Of a DNA stretch of 64,000 nucleotides, positions 1 to 11,864 are shown one piece after another (the first letter of the stretch is position 1; every line of letters begins with the position of its first letter). The translations under genes and the position numbers were made by a program. The DNA lies in contig OY987244.1 of assembly GCA_963920765.1 (NCBI GenBank), forward strand, positions 498,501 to 562,500, read 5' to 3'. Source of the stretch: Ulota crispa. Its lineage: Eukaryota; Streptophyta; Bryopsida; Orthotrichales; Orthotrichaceae. The notes under the pieces were generated by a model, which was not told the DNA's origin, did not search any database, and saw nothing but the letters and a program-made list of their open reading frames with translations.

Positions 1-398
1 CAGAAACGTCAATAAAGAAGTCAAAAGGTAAAAGGCTATTTGCAAAATTATAGAAACTTTAGGGATATCTGTGATATTACTGCAAATTTTGGGGGTATTC
101 ATAAAATTTTACCTTAAAAAAGTGCAATAAAGAGGCACAAAAAAACAAAGGATAGTAATGATATTTTCAAAGGTAGCTAAGGATATAATTGATATTCCTA
201 AAAAAGTCAGGGGTATTTTTGATATTTCTAATAATGTAGGAGTGTATTTCATATTCTAAAAGAATAGAGGAGTATTTTTTATATTTTCCCAAAATTTCAT
301 TGTTTGAAATTTAACAAAGATAACTAATCTTTAGATTTTTTCTATATTTCAATGAATATTAAAAAGATTTAATAAGTAAACACACTTTTATAAGGAGG
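1..398. repeat. Arm of a long-inverted-repeat element (partial) and AT-rich spacer
   Basis: No gene is seen. Bases about 100-300 repeat a loose unit of the type 'ggggtatttttgatattt' every 45-50 bases. They match, in the same orientation, the right arm of the foldback element at 59166-59957 (shared run 'aaggatataattgatat' and neighbours). The left arm is probably outside the window. The rest is AT-rich without coding signals. Confidence 0.5.
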
Positions 399-1254
399 TT
401 GGTATGGGCACACCCTGGGTTTGATATATGCACACCCTAGGTTTGATATATGCACACCTTGGGTTTGATATATGCACACTTTGGATTTGATATATGCACA
501 CCTTGGGTTTGATATATGCACACCTTGGGTTGATATATGCACACCTTGGGTTTGATATATGCACATCCCTCTCGAGGTAAATTTTAGATAAATTCTACCA
601 TCAAAAAGCTGAATTTGAAAATTTTGTATTCAGACTTGGACTTAGAGACCTTTATTTAGTTTAGAACTATAATGGTGGTTACAATTGAACAACACCCAAT
701 GAAAAAGCTTAGCTTTTGTTACAAACAAAAGTAAAAGTAATAATTTTCCCTTTAGTTGAGCTTTTTCATTGGGTATTGTTCAATTGTAACTTCCTTTATA
801 GTTCTAAACTAAATCAAGGTCTCTGAGGCCCAATTCAAACTAGCGACTGGCCAAAAAGTTCTTGAACATGATTGGTTGAAATTTGGATTTTGACCATTGC
901 AAGGTTCATAATGAGGATTTGTCTAGTAGTTTTACATCCATCTTCACCAACCAATATAGCCACGTCGGCGACCAAGATAGTGAAATTTTGGGGCTTGCTC
1001 CAAGGGTGGTTCCAAACTTGTCCGACAGAGGCACACTCTTGGATGACACACGATTACAAGGAAAAGTTTCTATTGGGCAAAACATTGGACACGGTGCCAA
1101 TTTTAGTGTCTCGACCGATTGCTAGTTTGAATTGGGCTTGAGTCCAAATCTAAATTCAAAATTTTCAGATTTAGCTTTTTGATGGTAGAAATCTAAAATT
1201 TACCCCAAGAGGGGTGTGCATATATATATGAAACCCTAGGTGTGGCCATACCAA
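399..1254. mobile_element. Foldback (long-TIR) DNA element with nested hairpins
   Basis: The ends are inverted copies: TTGGTATGGGCACACC at the left and GGTGTGGCCATACCAA at the right. The complementarity continues inward, pairing about 570-645 with 1140-1210. A second hairpin lies within (about 645-712 against 750-823), and a third pair joins about 824-853 with 1115-1141. The left terminus is expanded into a minisatellite. The unpaired core, about 860-1110, is less AT-rich and has overlapping short ORFs of no recognised family. No transposase is seen, so it is a non-autonomous element. The class (Mutator-like or other foldback) cannot be fixed because no clear target duplication is visible. 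Confidence 0.75.
408..566. repeat. 22-bp minisatellite, about 7 units
   Basis: The unit GCACACCTTGGGTTTGATAT (plus AT) is repeated head to tail about seven times with a few substitutions and one 1-base deletion. It lies at the left terminus of the foldback element. The right terminus has only one corresponding unit, so the array expanded after the element formed. A 65-residue repetitive ORF on the minus strand is a by-product. Confidence 0.9.
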
Positions 1255-1980
1255 TTCTTTTTTATAATCACTTGAAACTTGATTAAATAATTAATTTGGA
1301 TAACAAATTTTAATTAATAAATTTAAGATTTTAATAAAATTTTGTGAAAAAAAATTTTTAAATAAATATTCACAAAGAGTATAATAAATAAAATAATCAT
1401 GTAATAATAAATTATTTACTTCCAACTATCTTTTTTGATTATTTGTTAATTCAAAATGGCTCATATTTTCTTGTGGACATTAATTAACCCCAAAAGGCCC
1501 AACCACTGTTTTTTTGGCCACATAGCAATTTTGGGCAGCTCACTGCAAATGAGTTTTTTGTTGTTTTCTTGTGAAAGTTTCACACATGATGTGCCCAAGG
1601 AGTAACTTCAAGGTCCAACATATTTCATAACTTTTGACTACATGGCTCAAAAGTTACTGCATGATATGTTGTTTTCTTTGTTTGCTGGCCAATTTAGGCA
1701 TGGTAATCAAACTTCTTTAAAAATTACATTCTTTTGAATATTTTTTGTAAAATTGGTTTGTAGCATTTCTTTGTTTTATTTACTGAACGTCTAGTGAAAA
1801 TGTCAAATATACTCCACTATTCCCTTTTTTTCTTTCTTTTTTATATTCAATCTTCCTTTTTCTTTCTTTCTTTTACTTGGCTTAACTTCCGTAACTTAAA
1901 GTGTATATAATCTTGGAGTAAGTATGTTTGGCATCATCATTAAACAATCATTTAATAAATACAAAATTTGCCCTTTTTCC
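1255..1980. other. AT-rich spacer
   Basis: Very AT-rich sequence with short homopolymer runs. No ORF with protein-like composition, no RNA gene and no clear repeat unit was recognised. Confidence 0.5.
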
Positions 1981-2631
1981 TTAACCCCTACTTGCCCAAG
2001 GTACTTTTTGAGCTTCTATGAATTTGTTCTAAGTTGAATAAAAAGCCAAGATCTTGATAAGTTGTATTAGTTTTTTTTAAATTGTAATCATGCAAAATCA
2101 AACTACATATATTAGAGATCACATAGGAAAAGAAAATACAACAACATCAATTATAGATTGAAAGGTTATAATGTTTGATCAAGAGGGTGTTAAAATTGTG
2201 AAAATGACTTGAAGTTTTTCAATCCTCTTTTCACATGTCAAATCTTAAAAAATGATCACATGAAAAATATGGGGTTGAAAGGCATAACATACATAACTCC
2301 AATCAATTTATAGCTTTTCAAAATCTCCTATACAATTCTTTTAAATGAATTTCTAGTGTAGAATTTTCTCCAAGGTCTAGTGTATTTGAGGCTCATTTCC
2401 AAGAGCTTTCAACACTAAAACAGTCAAGACTGTAATGGGCACCCTTGCACAAAATCTTGGGTAGAAAAAAAAATCAAACATTTATAAATTAGTTTTTTGA
2501 TTTTAAAACTAGACTTCAAAAATAGTAGTTAAAATTTAAAATCTACTAAAAACAGCAACTTGGTTAGGTTTTATAGAAGTTCAAAATATTGTCAACACCA
2601 TAATGTGGTGCTTTGGGCATTTAGGGATTAA
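1981..2631 (-). mobile_element. TTAA-flanked MITE, family C copy 1
   Basis: The left end is TTAACCCCTACTTGCCCAAG and the right end is GGGCATTTAGGGATTAA. The interior matches, reversed, the family C copies at 51928-52578 and 57582-58224 (for example the segments 'tttcaatcctcttttcacatg' and 'gatcaagagggtgtt'). It is more diverged at its ends than the other two. It has no coding capacity. Confidence 0.8.
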
Positions 2632-2944
2632 AGAACTCCTAAACATGGTGCTATTTGGTGGAATTAGCAAAAAATGTGGGGGTTTTAGCATTTATTTTTA
2701 TTTGGATATTTTATGTCACAAGTAATTAATTTTTATTATTTTGTCCATGTTGATGTAGTGAGACAAACCCAACCCCACTATTGACCAACATCTAGCCAAT
2801 GTTTGTTCACAAATTGATTAACATTTAAGATTATTAAGATTAGAAAAGTGCATTAAAAACTACACTTGGTGAACTTGATTCTTCAGTTAAATACTCATTT
2901 TTCAGCATGAGAAATGGAGTTTGACCAAATGGCACCGCAAGGGA

Positions 2945-3903
2945 TTAACCCCTAAAGGACCAAGTGGTTGTTCAACAATCACTTGAGAACTTAGATAGGG
3001 TCATATGAAGTTAATTTTTATTTGATTTTCTCAAAATTTCTTGCACAAGGTGCAAATATATATCCCCCAAGTGGATATCTTATTTTTTCACCAATCAGAT
3101 GTCTGATTCAAAAGTTATGTTGCCCAAAAGAAACTAGGCATCTTAAGCAATTTGGGCATCTTTGGAGAATCTTGTGCTAAAAATCTCATCAACTTTTGAA
3201 AATTGGCAAGTATGTAACTAAAAAAACATGGTGTACAATTGGCAAAAAAAAAAAGAGCTCTCACATCACATTTAGAAGGGAGTCAAACTTTGTTAACTAT
3301 GTTTGGGTAGTTTCAAGAAAAAAAAAACCCTCTAACTTCAGGCCCTATTATCTTTCAATTTATAAATCCAAAACTCTTGAAACTTCTTTTCATATGTTTC
3401 AAATATTTGTCTCTAATTTTTTACCATTCAGATTTCAAATAAAAGACTTCCTCATTGCACAAAAAATCATGAAAAAATGACTGATGTATTGCCAATTTGC
3501 TTAACCTCTTTGCATTGGAGGATGATTTAGAACAATCTAGATTGTATTTTTGCATCTATTTTTTTTTGTGATTGAACCTAATCATACATTTGTGAATGGT
3601 CAAAAAGCTCAAATTTGTGTAGAGCAAAAATTCTGCTCTAGGAAGAGTCAAAGTTTGCTAACCTTGTTTTGGAGGAATTTTAAAAAATAGTTTTTCTCAC
3701 TTCAAACATTGTATTAATCTTACAATCCACGTGATCAAATGGGCTGAATTTTTTTACACATATTATTTTATCTGCTTTACACACTTCTGTATGGTTGAAA
3801 TTGAGAAAAATAGATTTTTATTTTCAATTTTGGGCAATGCACTAAAAGTTGGCAGTTCCTGAGATTTTTTCTCAAAAAACGCCCTTAGACCTTGAGGGGT
3901 TAA
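2945..3903. mobile_element. TTAA-flanked element (family H)
   Basis: The left end is TTAACCCCTAAAGGACCAAG. The right end, read on the minus strand, is TTAACCCCTCAAGGTCTAAG. The interior of about 920 bases is AT-rich and has only a low-complexity ORF at 3196-3480 (Lys/Phe-rich), which I do not regard as a gene. It resembles the other TTAA elements of this window in its termini only. Confidence 0.65.
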
Positions 3904-4095
3904 TATGGCAATTCCACAAAGGAGACAACTTCACCTAAGCAGTATTAAACAACACCACCAGAGTCGTACCATACCTCGATTAAAAAGTATCCTTCAGCCC
4001 AAAATTTAGGAAACCAGCGCGGCTTGTATCAAACATGTACCAAATAGTGCACTAACATAATTCATATAAAAAAGTTTCTAAGAACATTTCAGAGT

Positions 4096-4332
4096 TTAAC
4101 CCTTAAATGACCATAAGGCATAGTAGATATATTGATGTATAGTTAACATTTGCTACCAATAAGAAATTTTAATTTGGGATTTCAATTAGCTCACTTGAAT
4201 CACTTTATTGATTTTATTTTTTAATTTCTTTGTTGATCTCAAGTGTAGTAAAGGTGTGAATATATTTCAAATACAAAAAAAAATCTTATATTGTAATGGT
4301 TGTAGCGACACCCTAAGACGTTTAGGGGTTAA
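4096..4332. mobile_element. Short TTAA-flanked element (family I)
   Basis: The ends are TTAACCCTTAAATGACCATA on the left and, read on the minus strand, TTAACCCCTAAACGTCTTAG on the right. It is about 237 bases, non-coding, and the smallest member of the TTAA group. Confidence 0.55.
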
Positions 4333-6707
4333 AACCAAGCACAAATCTACAAGTAATGTACAAAGCATATATATATAGTGCATAATTCAAAGAGAATGTT
4401 TGATAATCCCTTGTTCTTGGTCAAGCCTGAAGTTTGCCGAGCTGAACTGATTGCTATTGCAAAAAGGTTGCAAATCATTAATTCCATACTCTTGTGCCTG
4501 TACAACAAAACACAAAATAAAAACTAGCTATACAATAGCATTCACAAAACTTAACGAATAAAACTCAAAAATCAAAGGTGCTTTTCACTAAGTAAGTGCT
4601 TACAAAGTATTAATATATAAAACTCACTAAAACACTCTTCATACAAGCTATAGCACATTATCTTCACTTTCTTGCAAAGTCCTACCTTTGTTTCAAGGTT
4701 AAGTATTTTGACTACAACTCCTGATAAGTGAGAATTTGAATGGGACGTCATTTCCTTGAAGAAATGGCATCTTAAACTAAGCTCCGCAACAAATGTAGGA
4801 GTAGCTCATTGAAGTCTTCCTATAGGTGATGAATTCTTGAAGCTTTGCAATAACAGAATACAAAGGTCAGAAAAAGTTAAGAGTGTGCTTTAAAAGAACG
4901 GATAATGTTGGAGCTAAATTTCAGCAAACCAAAATGTGGTGCTAGTCCTTCAATTTTATGCAGGCCAAATGGTTCAAATGTGGAAATTTCTTACAAGTAA
5001 TGCACATTTTTCATCCTTGCTACTGATAGCACCAACCTACTACAATAGTCAATATGCTGAACTCTAAGTCACACTAAACAAATTCGTACTCAAAGAGAAA
5101 TGAAATGATATAGCACAAATCAAACATGTTGATACAAGTTATTGACCAGATACAAATGTTGAAATGTTGATAAACCCCAGAAGAGAAAGCTTGACATGAA
5201 TCATTACAAGCCAACAATCGCATTTATGATCCACAAGAGGTTGAAATCTTCCTCATGTACCAATATTTTTAGTTGCATTATAACCTATGCCAACTACAAA
5301 CCAAACAAATTATAACAAAACTAACAAAGAAATTGGTGGATTACATGCATATTGGTTGAGCTGGAAACTAAACTAAGAATGGCTTAATATTCATACATCA
5401 ATTTAAACTCCTAAATACACTTTACATCAGCTCAGAAACATTCTAATTCATGCTTACCTTGAATATCTTTGAAGATAGAAGCCCTATTTGGCAACGTTAG
5501 CTTGATTTGCAATGCTGAAACTCTTTGGAAATTGAGAGAAGTTACAAAGTTTGCTAACTTGAGCAGCATAGTGTGATGCCAAAATGGAACACCCGGTGCC
5601 TTTCGAGTATTGTCCTCAAAACCAAAATTGAGTTGATTATTGTAATAGCGTGACACCCCATGCTACTTTGCTTGTTAATGCTATGCAAAAGATACAATCC
5701 AAGTCTCTTGTCATTTGCTTTTCAAGCTCATGACAATACTCTTTTAGAGCTGCAAGAAAAATGTGACGGCTTTAGAATATACAATCTGAATCTAAAACTT
5801 CAAGCATGATATTCAACTAAAAAAGTTTTTCTTAACCTCAAATCTCTAACAAATCTTGGACTTGCCATGATTTTTTGTGTACTTTAAATCCCTTTTCGAA
5901 AAGAAAATCACCTTGGTATGCTTCCCAAACAACAAACATTGTATTCACTTGCTTGACGCAGGGCTCTTGCAAAAGCCTTAAATGTGGCTTCTAAAATGTG
6001 GTGCTACCTTGCAAGCTACATTCATGGTAATCCTTACATTGTTAGCAAAGATCAAAACTCAACAGTAGTCACAACTGCAAAAGAAAGCCAAAATGTCTGC
6101 TCTCTAATCTACATTTTCACCTCAAATACACTGATTATGAACAACTGTGGCATGTTTAATTAATAGGGCAACAAAGGATTGATGCATACTAGCTGAACTG
6201 CGTTGTGAAAGTGCTTCAAATTTGTGCAAAACGTGTAGCTGTCCTCCTCGACCTTGTCTCTACTACATTGTACCTTCAAACTCAAATCATAAACCGCACC
6301 CTCTTCTTTCCCCTTGCAACGTTGCACCTTCAAAATCAGCTTGTGACCTACAACCCCTTCTTCCACTCCACGGCAAAAAAAAGCTAAAGTTATCGTTATG
6401 CCCGCGTCCCCTCCTTCTCCGCTGCAACGCATTGAAACCCATGCCGACGGCATTCAGCAAACCATGCACTCCCAACATCACTTCCGCACTAAATGCAAAC
6501 CCAAAATACTCTGCAAATCTTAGCACACGGTACCACCCCGTCCCCAAAGCTTCCTTTGCAAGGCTGCATAACAAACTGGCCGGCTCATCTCACAGGTGGA
6601 GGTATGTTCTGGGAAAAGTACCCCCCCTCCACGCTACTTTCTAGGTTAGAGTCAACCAATAGAGATGCTCTCAAGGGTTAAAGGTCTAGGCCTTTCTCCA
6701 ACTTGCC
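4333..6707. other. Spacer with a GC-richer island near 6190-6660
   Basis: No gene was recognised. Bases 4333-6160 are AT-rich; the 74-residue minus-strand ORF at 5432-5656 has no recognised motif. Bases about 6190-6660 are clearly richer in C on the plus strand and are open in several frames at once (up to 140 codons at 6222-6644). Overlapping frames like this are expected from base composition and are not by themselves evidence of a gene. A captured or decayed gene fragment is possible. Confidence 0.4.
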
Positions 6708-7492
6708 TTAACCCCTGAGGGCCCACACTAAGATTGAGAAAATGAGGCCAAGGGGACCATGCTAGAAAACATTGTACACTTCAAGCCAGGAACTTAGATT
6801 GGAGAAGATCCACTGCTAAAATAGCAAAAAAGGTGTTTGATGCATCCAACCAAAAATTTGCATAACTTTTGACTATACTAGTTCAAAGAAGTATAGTTGA
6901 CTATATGGCAACCAGCCAATTTTAGGGGAGTCCGTGGCTATGGATGCAAAAATTCATGTCTTAGATGAGGCTTCTTTTAATGAAATCTACGCAAGAGGTG
7001 CAATTTACAAGTATCTTGCTTGTTGCCAAATTTGATGATGTTCTGACATCCACAAGGTGCTTTTTTAGAGGCCCAAAGTTGCAAGGCTTACACGGCATAG
7101 TGGACAATAGACGAGTACGGGTAAGGCTTTGACCTCCACAAGGGCACAGCTCTCGGTGGTACAGCTGCAAAATCCTTCTCTAGTCTAAGCCATGCTTGCC
7201 AAAACCCCCCTAACAATATGGAACCGGCTATAGTCGATGGTCTCTATCTTTGCACCTAAACCCTAAACCGCATGAAATGAAGTTCTAGCATACTATTGTC
7301 ATATTTGACTTGCATAATCCATGCTTGTACAAGTGGTGAAACCCCCATTGCCCACTATGTGGCATGAGAGTAGTACCATACCCTAAACCCAAGTACAATT
7401 CTGAGACAGTATACCCATGATTTGGACTTCATTTCTTGCAAAGGTTGGTATTAGGAGGCCATAATCTGGCTTGTGGGGAGCTCAAGGGTTAA
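6708..7492. mobile_element. TTAA-flanked element (family J)
   Basis: The left end is TTAACCCCTGAGGGCCCACA. The right end, read on the minus strand, is TTAACCCTTGAGCTCCCCAC. The final TTAA at 7489-7492 also begins a following segment, TTAACCCCTGAAGGACC, so two elements or ends abut on one target. The interior carries GC-richer stretches and plant telomere-like ACCCTAAAC motifs near 7258 and 7380. It is non-coding. Confidence 0.6.
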
Positions 7493-7586
7493 CCCCTGAA
7501 GGACCAAAGGGACAATTTTGGTTCTTATGGATACACAAGGTCTCGTGTAGGCACGTTGACCGCCCCAACTCTTACGGGTTAACCCG

Positions 7587-8547
7587 TAACCCCTAAAGGC
7601 TCAAGCCCTTTTTTTTGTGAAAAACACTAAAAACTGCCACTTTTGAGGGAATGAATAGAAAGGTAGGAAAAATAGTTTTTTTTGGAAATCCAACCATAGA
7701 ATCTTCCCCTAGACTATGGGAGGTACTTGCGGGAAGAAATCCAGCTCATTCTAAATGTAGAGGGGTGAGATATTGACATTTGAAGTGAAAACAAAAGTTT
7801 GTTCCCCTACTGCCCAAAATTTTTAGAAGCCTTTGATTGCTCCTATATCAAAAAAATTACTTTACACAAAGTTGAGGTTTGTTTTTGTTATGTAGAAGAC
7901 CAAGTTAGGTAAATGTGAGAGAAATTTTGAATGAATTGGAGGTGTAAATCATACTTTGTAAAATCTTGCAATGCCGTACGACCATAATATTTGCAAATAC
8001 ATTACTCAAAATTGGAGGATTTATGTAAAATTCAGAAATTTGAATTACTATAATCCAAATGGTGGAAACCAAGGAATCATGGTTTACTACCACTTGGAGA
8101 AAAAAAGTCAAAAAACAAATACTTAGAGAGCTCAAAAAAGTAAAGCACCAAATTTTACAAGGGGCAAAAAGGATGGAGGTTTGAGAGTCCCATATCTATG
8201 CACATACTAAAGTTTCTCATAACTTTCATCTCATCAATCAAAATTGAATGATTGAAAGCTTCCCACATATATATAAACTTAAAAAACCAATTTCAAAATT
8301 TTATTTAAAAATAGTAAAAAAATTATTTTCTTTTCTAGGCTGCCTATCCTCCCTTGTTTTTCAAAAATTCATGCATGATTTCTTCAATAAATGTTGGAAT
8401 GAAGAAAAAATTAGATGCCCACGCAAATTTTTAGATTCCACATCTTCAATAAAAGTTTCAAAAAATCACACAAAGTAGTTTAGTTGTAAGTACATGCCCA
8501 AAACCCCAGTTGCCCCCCAAGGGTCCACTTGGGCCTTTAGGGGTTGA
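7587..8547 (+). mobile_element. TTAA-type MITE, family B copy 1
   Basis: It begins TAACCCCTAAAGGCTCAAGC and ends, on the minus strand, with CAACCCCTAAAGGCCCAAGT. The TTAA at the right is mutated to TTGA. The interior matches 49738-50738 directly and 53011-53941 in reverse, with shared 'gtgaaatcactgaaaactacc'-like and 'gttcaaaaaatcacacaaag'-like segments. It has no coding capacity. Confidence 0.8.
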
Positions 8548-8885
8548 ACTTTGACTAGTCTGGACATAGTACTTTACATTGTTCATCTCACTGCTTATTA
8601 ATTGTAACACTACTTCCTAAAATTGTGGAAGTCAACAATGCATAGTGCCCTCATGAAAATTGCAAAAAGGGTTGCTTGGACCTAACATTGTGTTTTTGAA
8701 TCTTATCACAATTTAGGTTACCTAAAAATATTAATGCATTTGATGAAATAATTTTTTGCCTTACATGATAGATCATGTGTTTATGATGACTTTTGAAAAA
8801 AACAAGATGAAAAACAACTTTTTTTGTAACACAAAATCTTTCTTCAAAGCAAGAGGACGTTTTTTTGTCCTCCTCAACATTCTTG

Positions 8886-9000
8886 GGAAATAAAGACCTT
8901 ATTACTTCATTTCTGGGACAGTAGTCCGGGTCAAGCAGATGACCATGACTCATGAGTCCATAGCTAGAGTGCTGAACCGAGTGGACAAACTAAACATAAA
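8886..9000 (+). repeat. Direct repeat flanking element L, left copy
   Basis: 'gggaaataaagacctt' begins a stretch of about 105-115 bases that recurs, diverged, at 9776-9890. Both copies include 'catgagtccat' and 'ggagtgcta'-like segments. The two copies bracket the TTAA-type element at 9002-9774. They are too long to be a transposon target duplication, so an older tandem duplication is more likely. Confidence 0.65.
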
Positions 9001-9001
9001 T

Positions 9002-9774
9002 TTAACCTCTGAGCGCCCTAGCACCTCATATATTGCCTCTCATGATTTCAAAACCTTGATTTGAGGCACTAGATCTATTTTTTTGATCTTGCTATAAACA
9101 ACAATTATGAAGGTATTCAAGTTGTCCATGCTAATGAAGTAATGGCAAGGAAAGCCAAATTGTTGTACAAGCACTGCAAGAGATTTGATTTGGTGAAACA
9201 TTGTATGAGGAAATCGGGGCGTGGTGGCAAGCAACGTTTTACAGGTTGCAATTGGTCAGTATCCCTTGCAAGCTTCCTTGTATGTGCTTTGTGGTAGCGG
9301 GAAAGTTGTTGGCAAGGGTTCAAGCATGTTCTAGACCCTTATTATGGCAACCTTCACCAACTATGTCGGTCATGGTTTTCTTTACAATACCAATTTGAAG
9401 CCCTAAAATTAAACATAAAAAGAAGTGCATTCTTCAATAATTTACAAGTGTGTGCATGCACATCTAATCTTGCTGCTCACAAAATTTAAGGTAAATCAAG
9501 GACTTATAGAATTTTGTAAAAATCATCAAATAGCAACTACCTACCAAAAAATGAGATTTTGTCATCGCATGTTGTTTGATCAATAGTTATAATCTCTCAT
9601 CTCCCATGGTCAATTGTTTTGAAAATTTGCAAGCCATTTTCTAAGTAGGTGTTCCACTATTTTCAATGGTCACTTTTTGTGGATCACCCAATTGACTAAG
9701 ATACAATACATCAAAGTTGTAGGTCTTCCAAATCCTTGATTTTGATGAAAATGGCTTGGGCGCTCAGGGGCTAA
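9002..9774. mobile_element. TTAA-flanked element (family L)
   Basis: The left end is TTAACCTCTGAGCGCCCTAG. The right end, read on the minus strand, is TTAGCCCCTGAGCGCCCAAG. The TIR is about 17-18 bases with few mismatches, and the final TTAA is mutated to CTAA. Short ORFs inside have no recognised motif. Confidence 0.6.
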
Positions 9775-9775
9775 T

Positions 9776-9890
9776 TGGGAAATAAAGACCTTGCTTCAAT
9801 TCTAGGACAATCATCTAGGTCAACCAGATAGCCATGAGTCCATGGTTGGAGTGCTAGACCGCCTAGAGCCCTAGATGAATTGAACATAGG
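9776..9890 (+). repeat. Direct repeat flanking element L, right copy
   Basis: Partner of the copy at 8886-9000, starting 'gggaaataaagacctt'. It directly follows the right end of the TTAA element. Confidence 0.6.
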
Positions 9891-11864
9891 AACATCTACA
9901 CTCTTCCTCTCCAAACGGGGAAATACTAGGCTCTAGCTCAACCTGTCTCCAAAGAAAGGTCCACTGCTGACTCGCAAAACTGAAAAATCTCCCAGGCCTT
10001 GCCAAGCTCCCCTTTCGAGACACCAAAGTCTAGTGCATTTTGCAAATTTTGGCAAGCTGGATTCTCGCTTTTGGCTAGCTTTAGGGTTTGACAGGTGTCG
10101 AAAAGAATTGTGAGAGGCGAATTTAGAGCGAGTCTGATGACCAAGTTTGTGCAAACATCAAGCATCTTATATATGCAACCCCACTATATGCGGCCCTAAT
10201 GTTGCATTTATTGTTTGTGTTTGGTGAGAAACGGTGGCTCTCCAACCAGACCTGCTCTTTGCAAATAAGTTGCAACACTGCAAACCAAGCGTGGCCTGTT
10301 CCACTTGGGGAGGGAGAGTGAAGTATAGGGAAATGCTCAAGGAGGGGATTGTGAGAAAAAAAGTGTTGACGAGGAGGGCGGAGCTCAACGAAGAGGCACT
10401 TTTTTTCTCGAGATCTTGAACGATGAAGATGTTACCCAACATAAATCACGAGCAAAAAGGATGAAAAATTAAGGATGAGAGTTGAAACCGGATGAGGAAA
10501 CCGTAATGCTCGATTATGCACGACAACCTGCAAAATCGAGCATAACCCACCCCGCAAATGGACGGCAGGAATTCTGGGAGTGGTTTACGATGCTCTAACT
10601 TACCACCGAACTCTGCACCGCAGTCCTGCAAAACAACAGGGCCAGCCAATAATCGCGCCACAAAAGGACCCTGGTGGCAGAGGAGGTGGCGCTGGGCCGA
10701 GAAGCCACGTGACAAGAACGTGAGGGGGGTCTCGTGAGCTCAGGGCCTCGGGCAGTCTCTGGCTATGGCGAAGCGAGCAAGGAGGCCCTCTCTTTCCGTG
10801 TTGGAAGCTTAACTTAGTTGCCGGTGACAGACATGGCCAGTGGATCCATTTGCGGCAAATCGATCAATCGATTGCAGGTATGGTAAACTTACATCAACTC
10901 AGCAGGTTTCGGAGTTGTTACAGTTCGTCGTTATCCCTTTTCCTGCATTTCTGCGCCCATGTTGACTCCTGCTTTGGCTTCTTTCGCTTCCGGCTCCGAG
11001 GTTTCTTGCACGATTTTCTTCTCCTAGCGTGTTTTTGTGTGTGTGTGCTCGTGTGCGTGTGTTCGTTCTTGATCTTTTCGCGGATTCTCATGGTTTTGCA
11101 AGACATATGATGCATGTTTCGAAGTGTTTGATGTTTTCCGCGATGTACTCTGTTGCGGCATATGGCGCTTTCTGTGAATGACGGTGCTGGAGAGCGAGGG
11201 GCGGGGTTAGTAGTGGTTGAGAGCAATTTGTGTGAGAAAGATAATTTCGTTCTGATTCAATACGGTGACGATTCGACTTCTTTGTTTCTGAGTTTGAATC
11301 ATTAAGGCGGTGATGTTTTTGTGATTTTTTTAAAATTTGTGCTTTATTACTTTATATTACTTTACTCCATTTTGGTAATTTTGGTAATGGTTTGGCATTG
11401 GTTTGCCGGTCATCAAGGTGCACTTTTGTGCAAAGTGCTTGAGAGAGTGTGCGTGGGGTTCCTTTTGACAGAGGTACCGCTGGATTGGTCATACATGTAC
11501 TTCTGTTTTTAATTCTGGGATTCTGATAAATGGGAGGTGAGAAGGGACAGATTGAAGGGAGGAGTGTGTCTCGTCTTCGTTTCTGTTTACACTGATTGCA
11601 CCAAGTGCTTCAATAAGTGTTCTTGTACTGAACAGATCGGTGTCGCGGTTTGTTGTTAGATGAGGTTTAGGGGAAGAATGGATGTGGATGGTTGAATTGG
11701 GCTTGACTAGGTAGGTACTGATAGTTCTGAGGTTTGTCACCGCGCAGATTAAGTGTTCGTGTTAAAATTATAACCATTTTGAGGTGCTGAGAAGCGAAGA
11801 AAAGAATTGGAGTCAAGCTAGCGATTAGTGTGCGGCGTTGATCCGGCGGGTACAGGGGCTGGTC
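9891..11864 (+). promoter_or_regulatory. Upstream region and probable 5' leader of the glucose transporter gene
   Basis: Base composition rises toward the gene. A CACGTG G-box core lies at 10706-10711. A possible 5'UTR splice donor follows 'gattgcag' near 10876 (GTATGG), with acceptor candidates such as 'ccgcgcag' near 11748, so part of the leader may be an intron. A GT-rich run lies near 11036-11070. The short ORFs here overlap each other and show no protein family. The start of transcription cannot be placed from sequence alone. Confidence 0.4.

Noticed and set aside
408..566. CRISPR-like array
   Set aside because: Units are contiguous without unique spacers; it is a minisatellite in a plant nuclear genome.
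872..1141. 89- and 80-codon ORFs in two frames in the core of the foldback element
   Set aside because: Overlapping frames, no recognised motif, ends in repeat arms; kept only as a possible captured fragment.
6222..6644. 140-codon Pro/Ser/Leu/Cys-rich ORF
   Set aside because: Region is open in several frames on both strands because of base composition; no family recognised.
7258..7400. Interstitial telomere
   Set aside because: Only one or two ACCCTAAA units, not an array.
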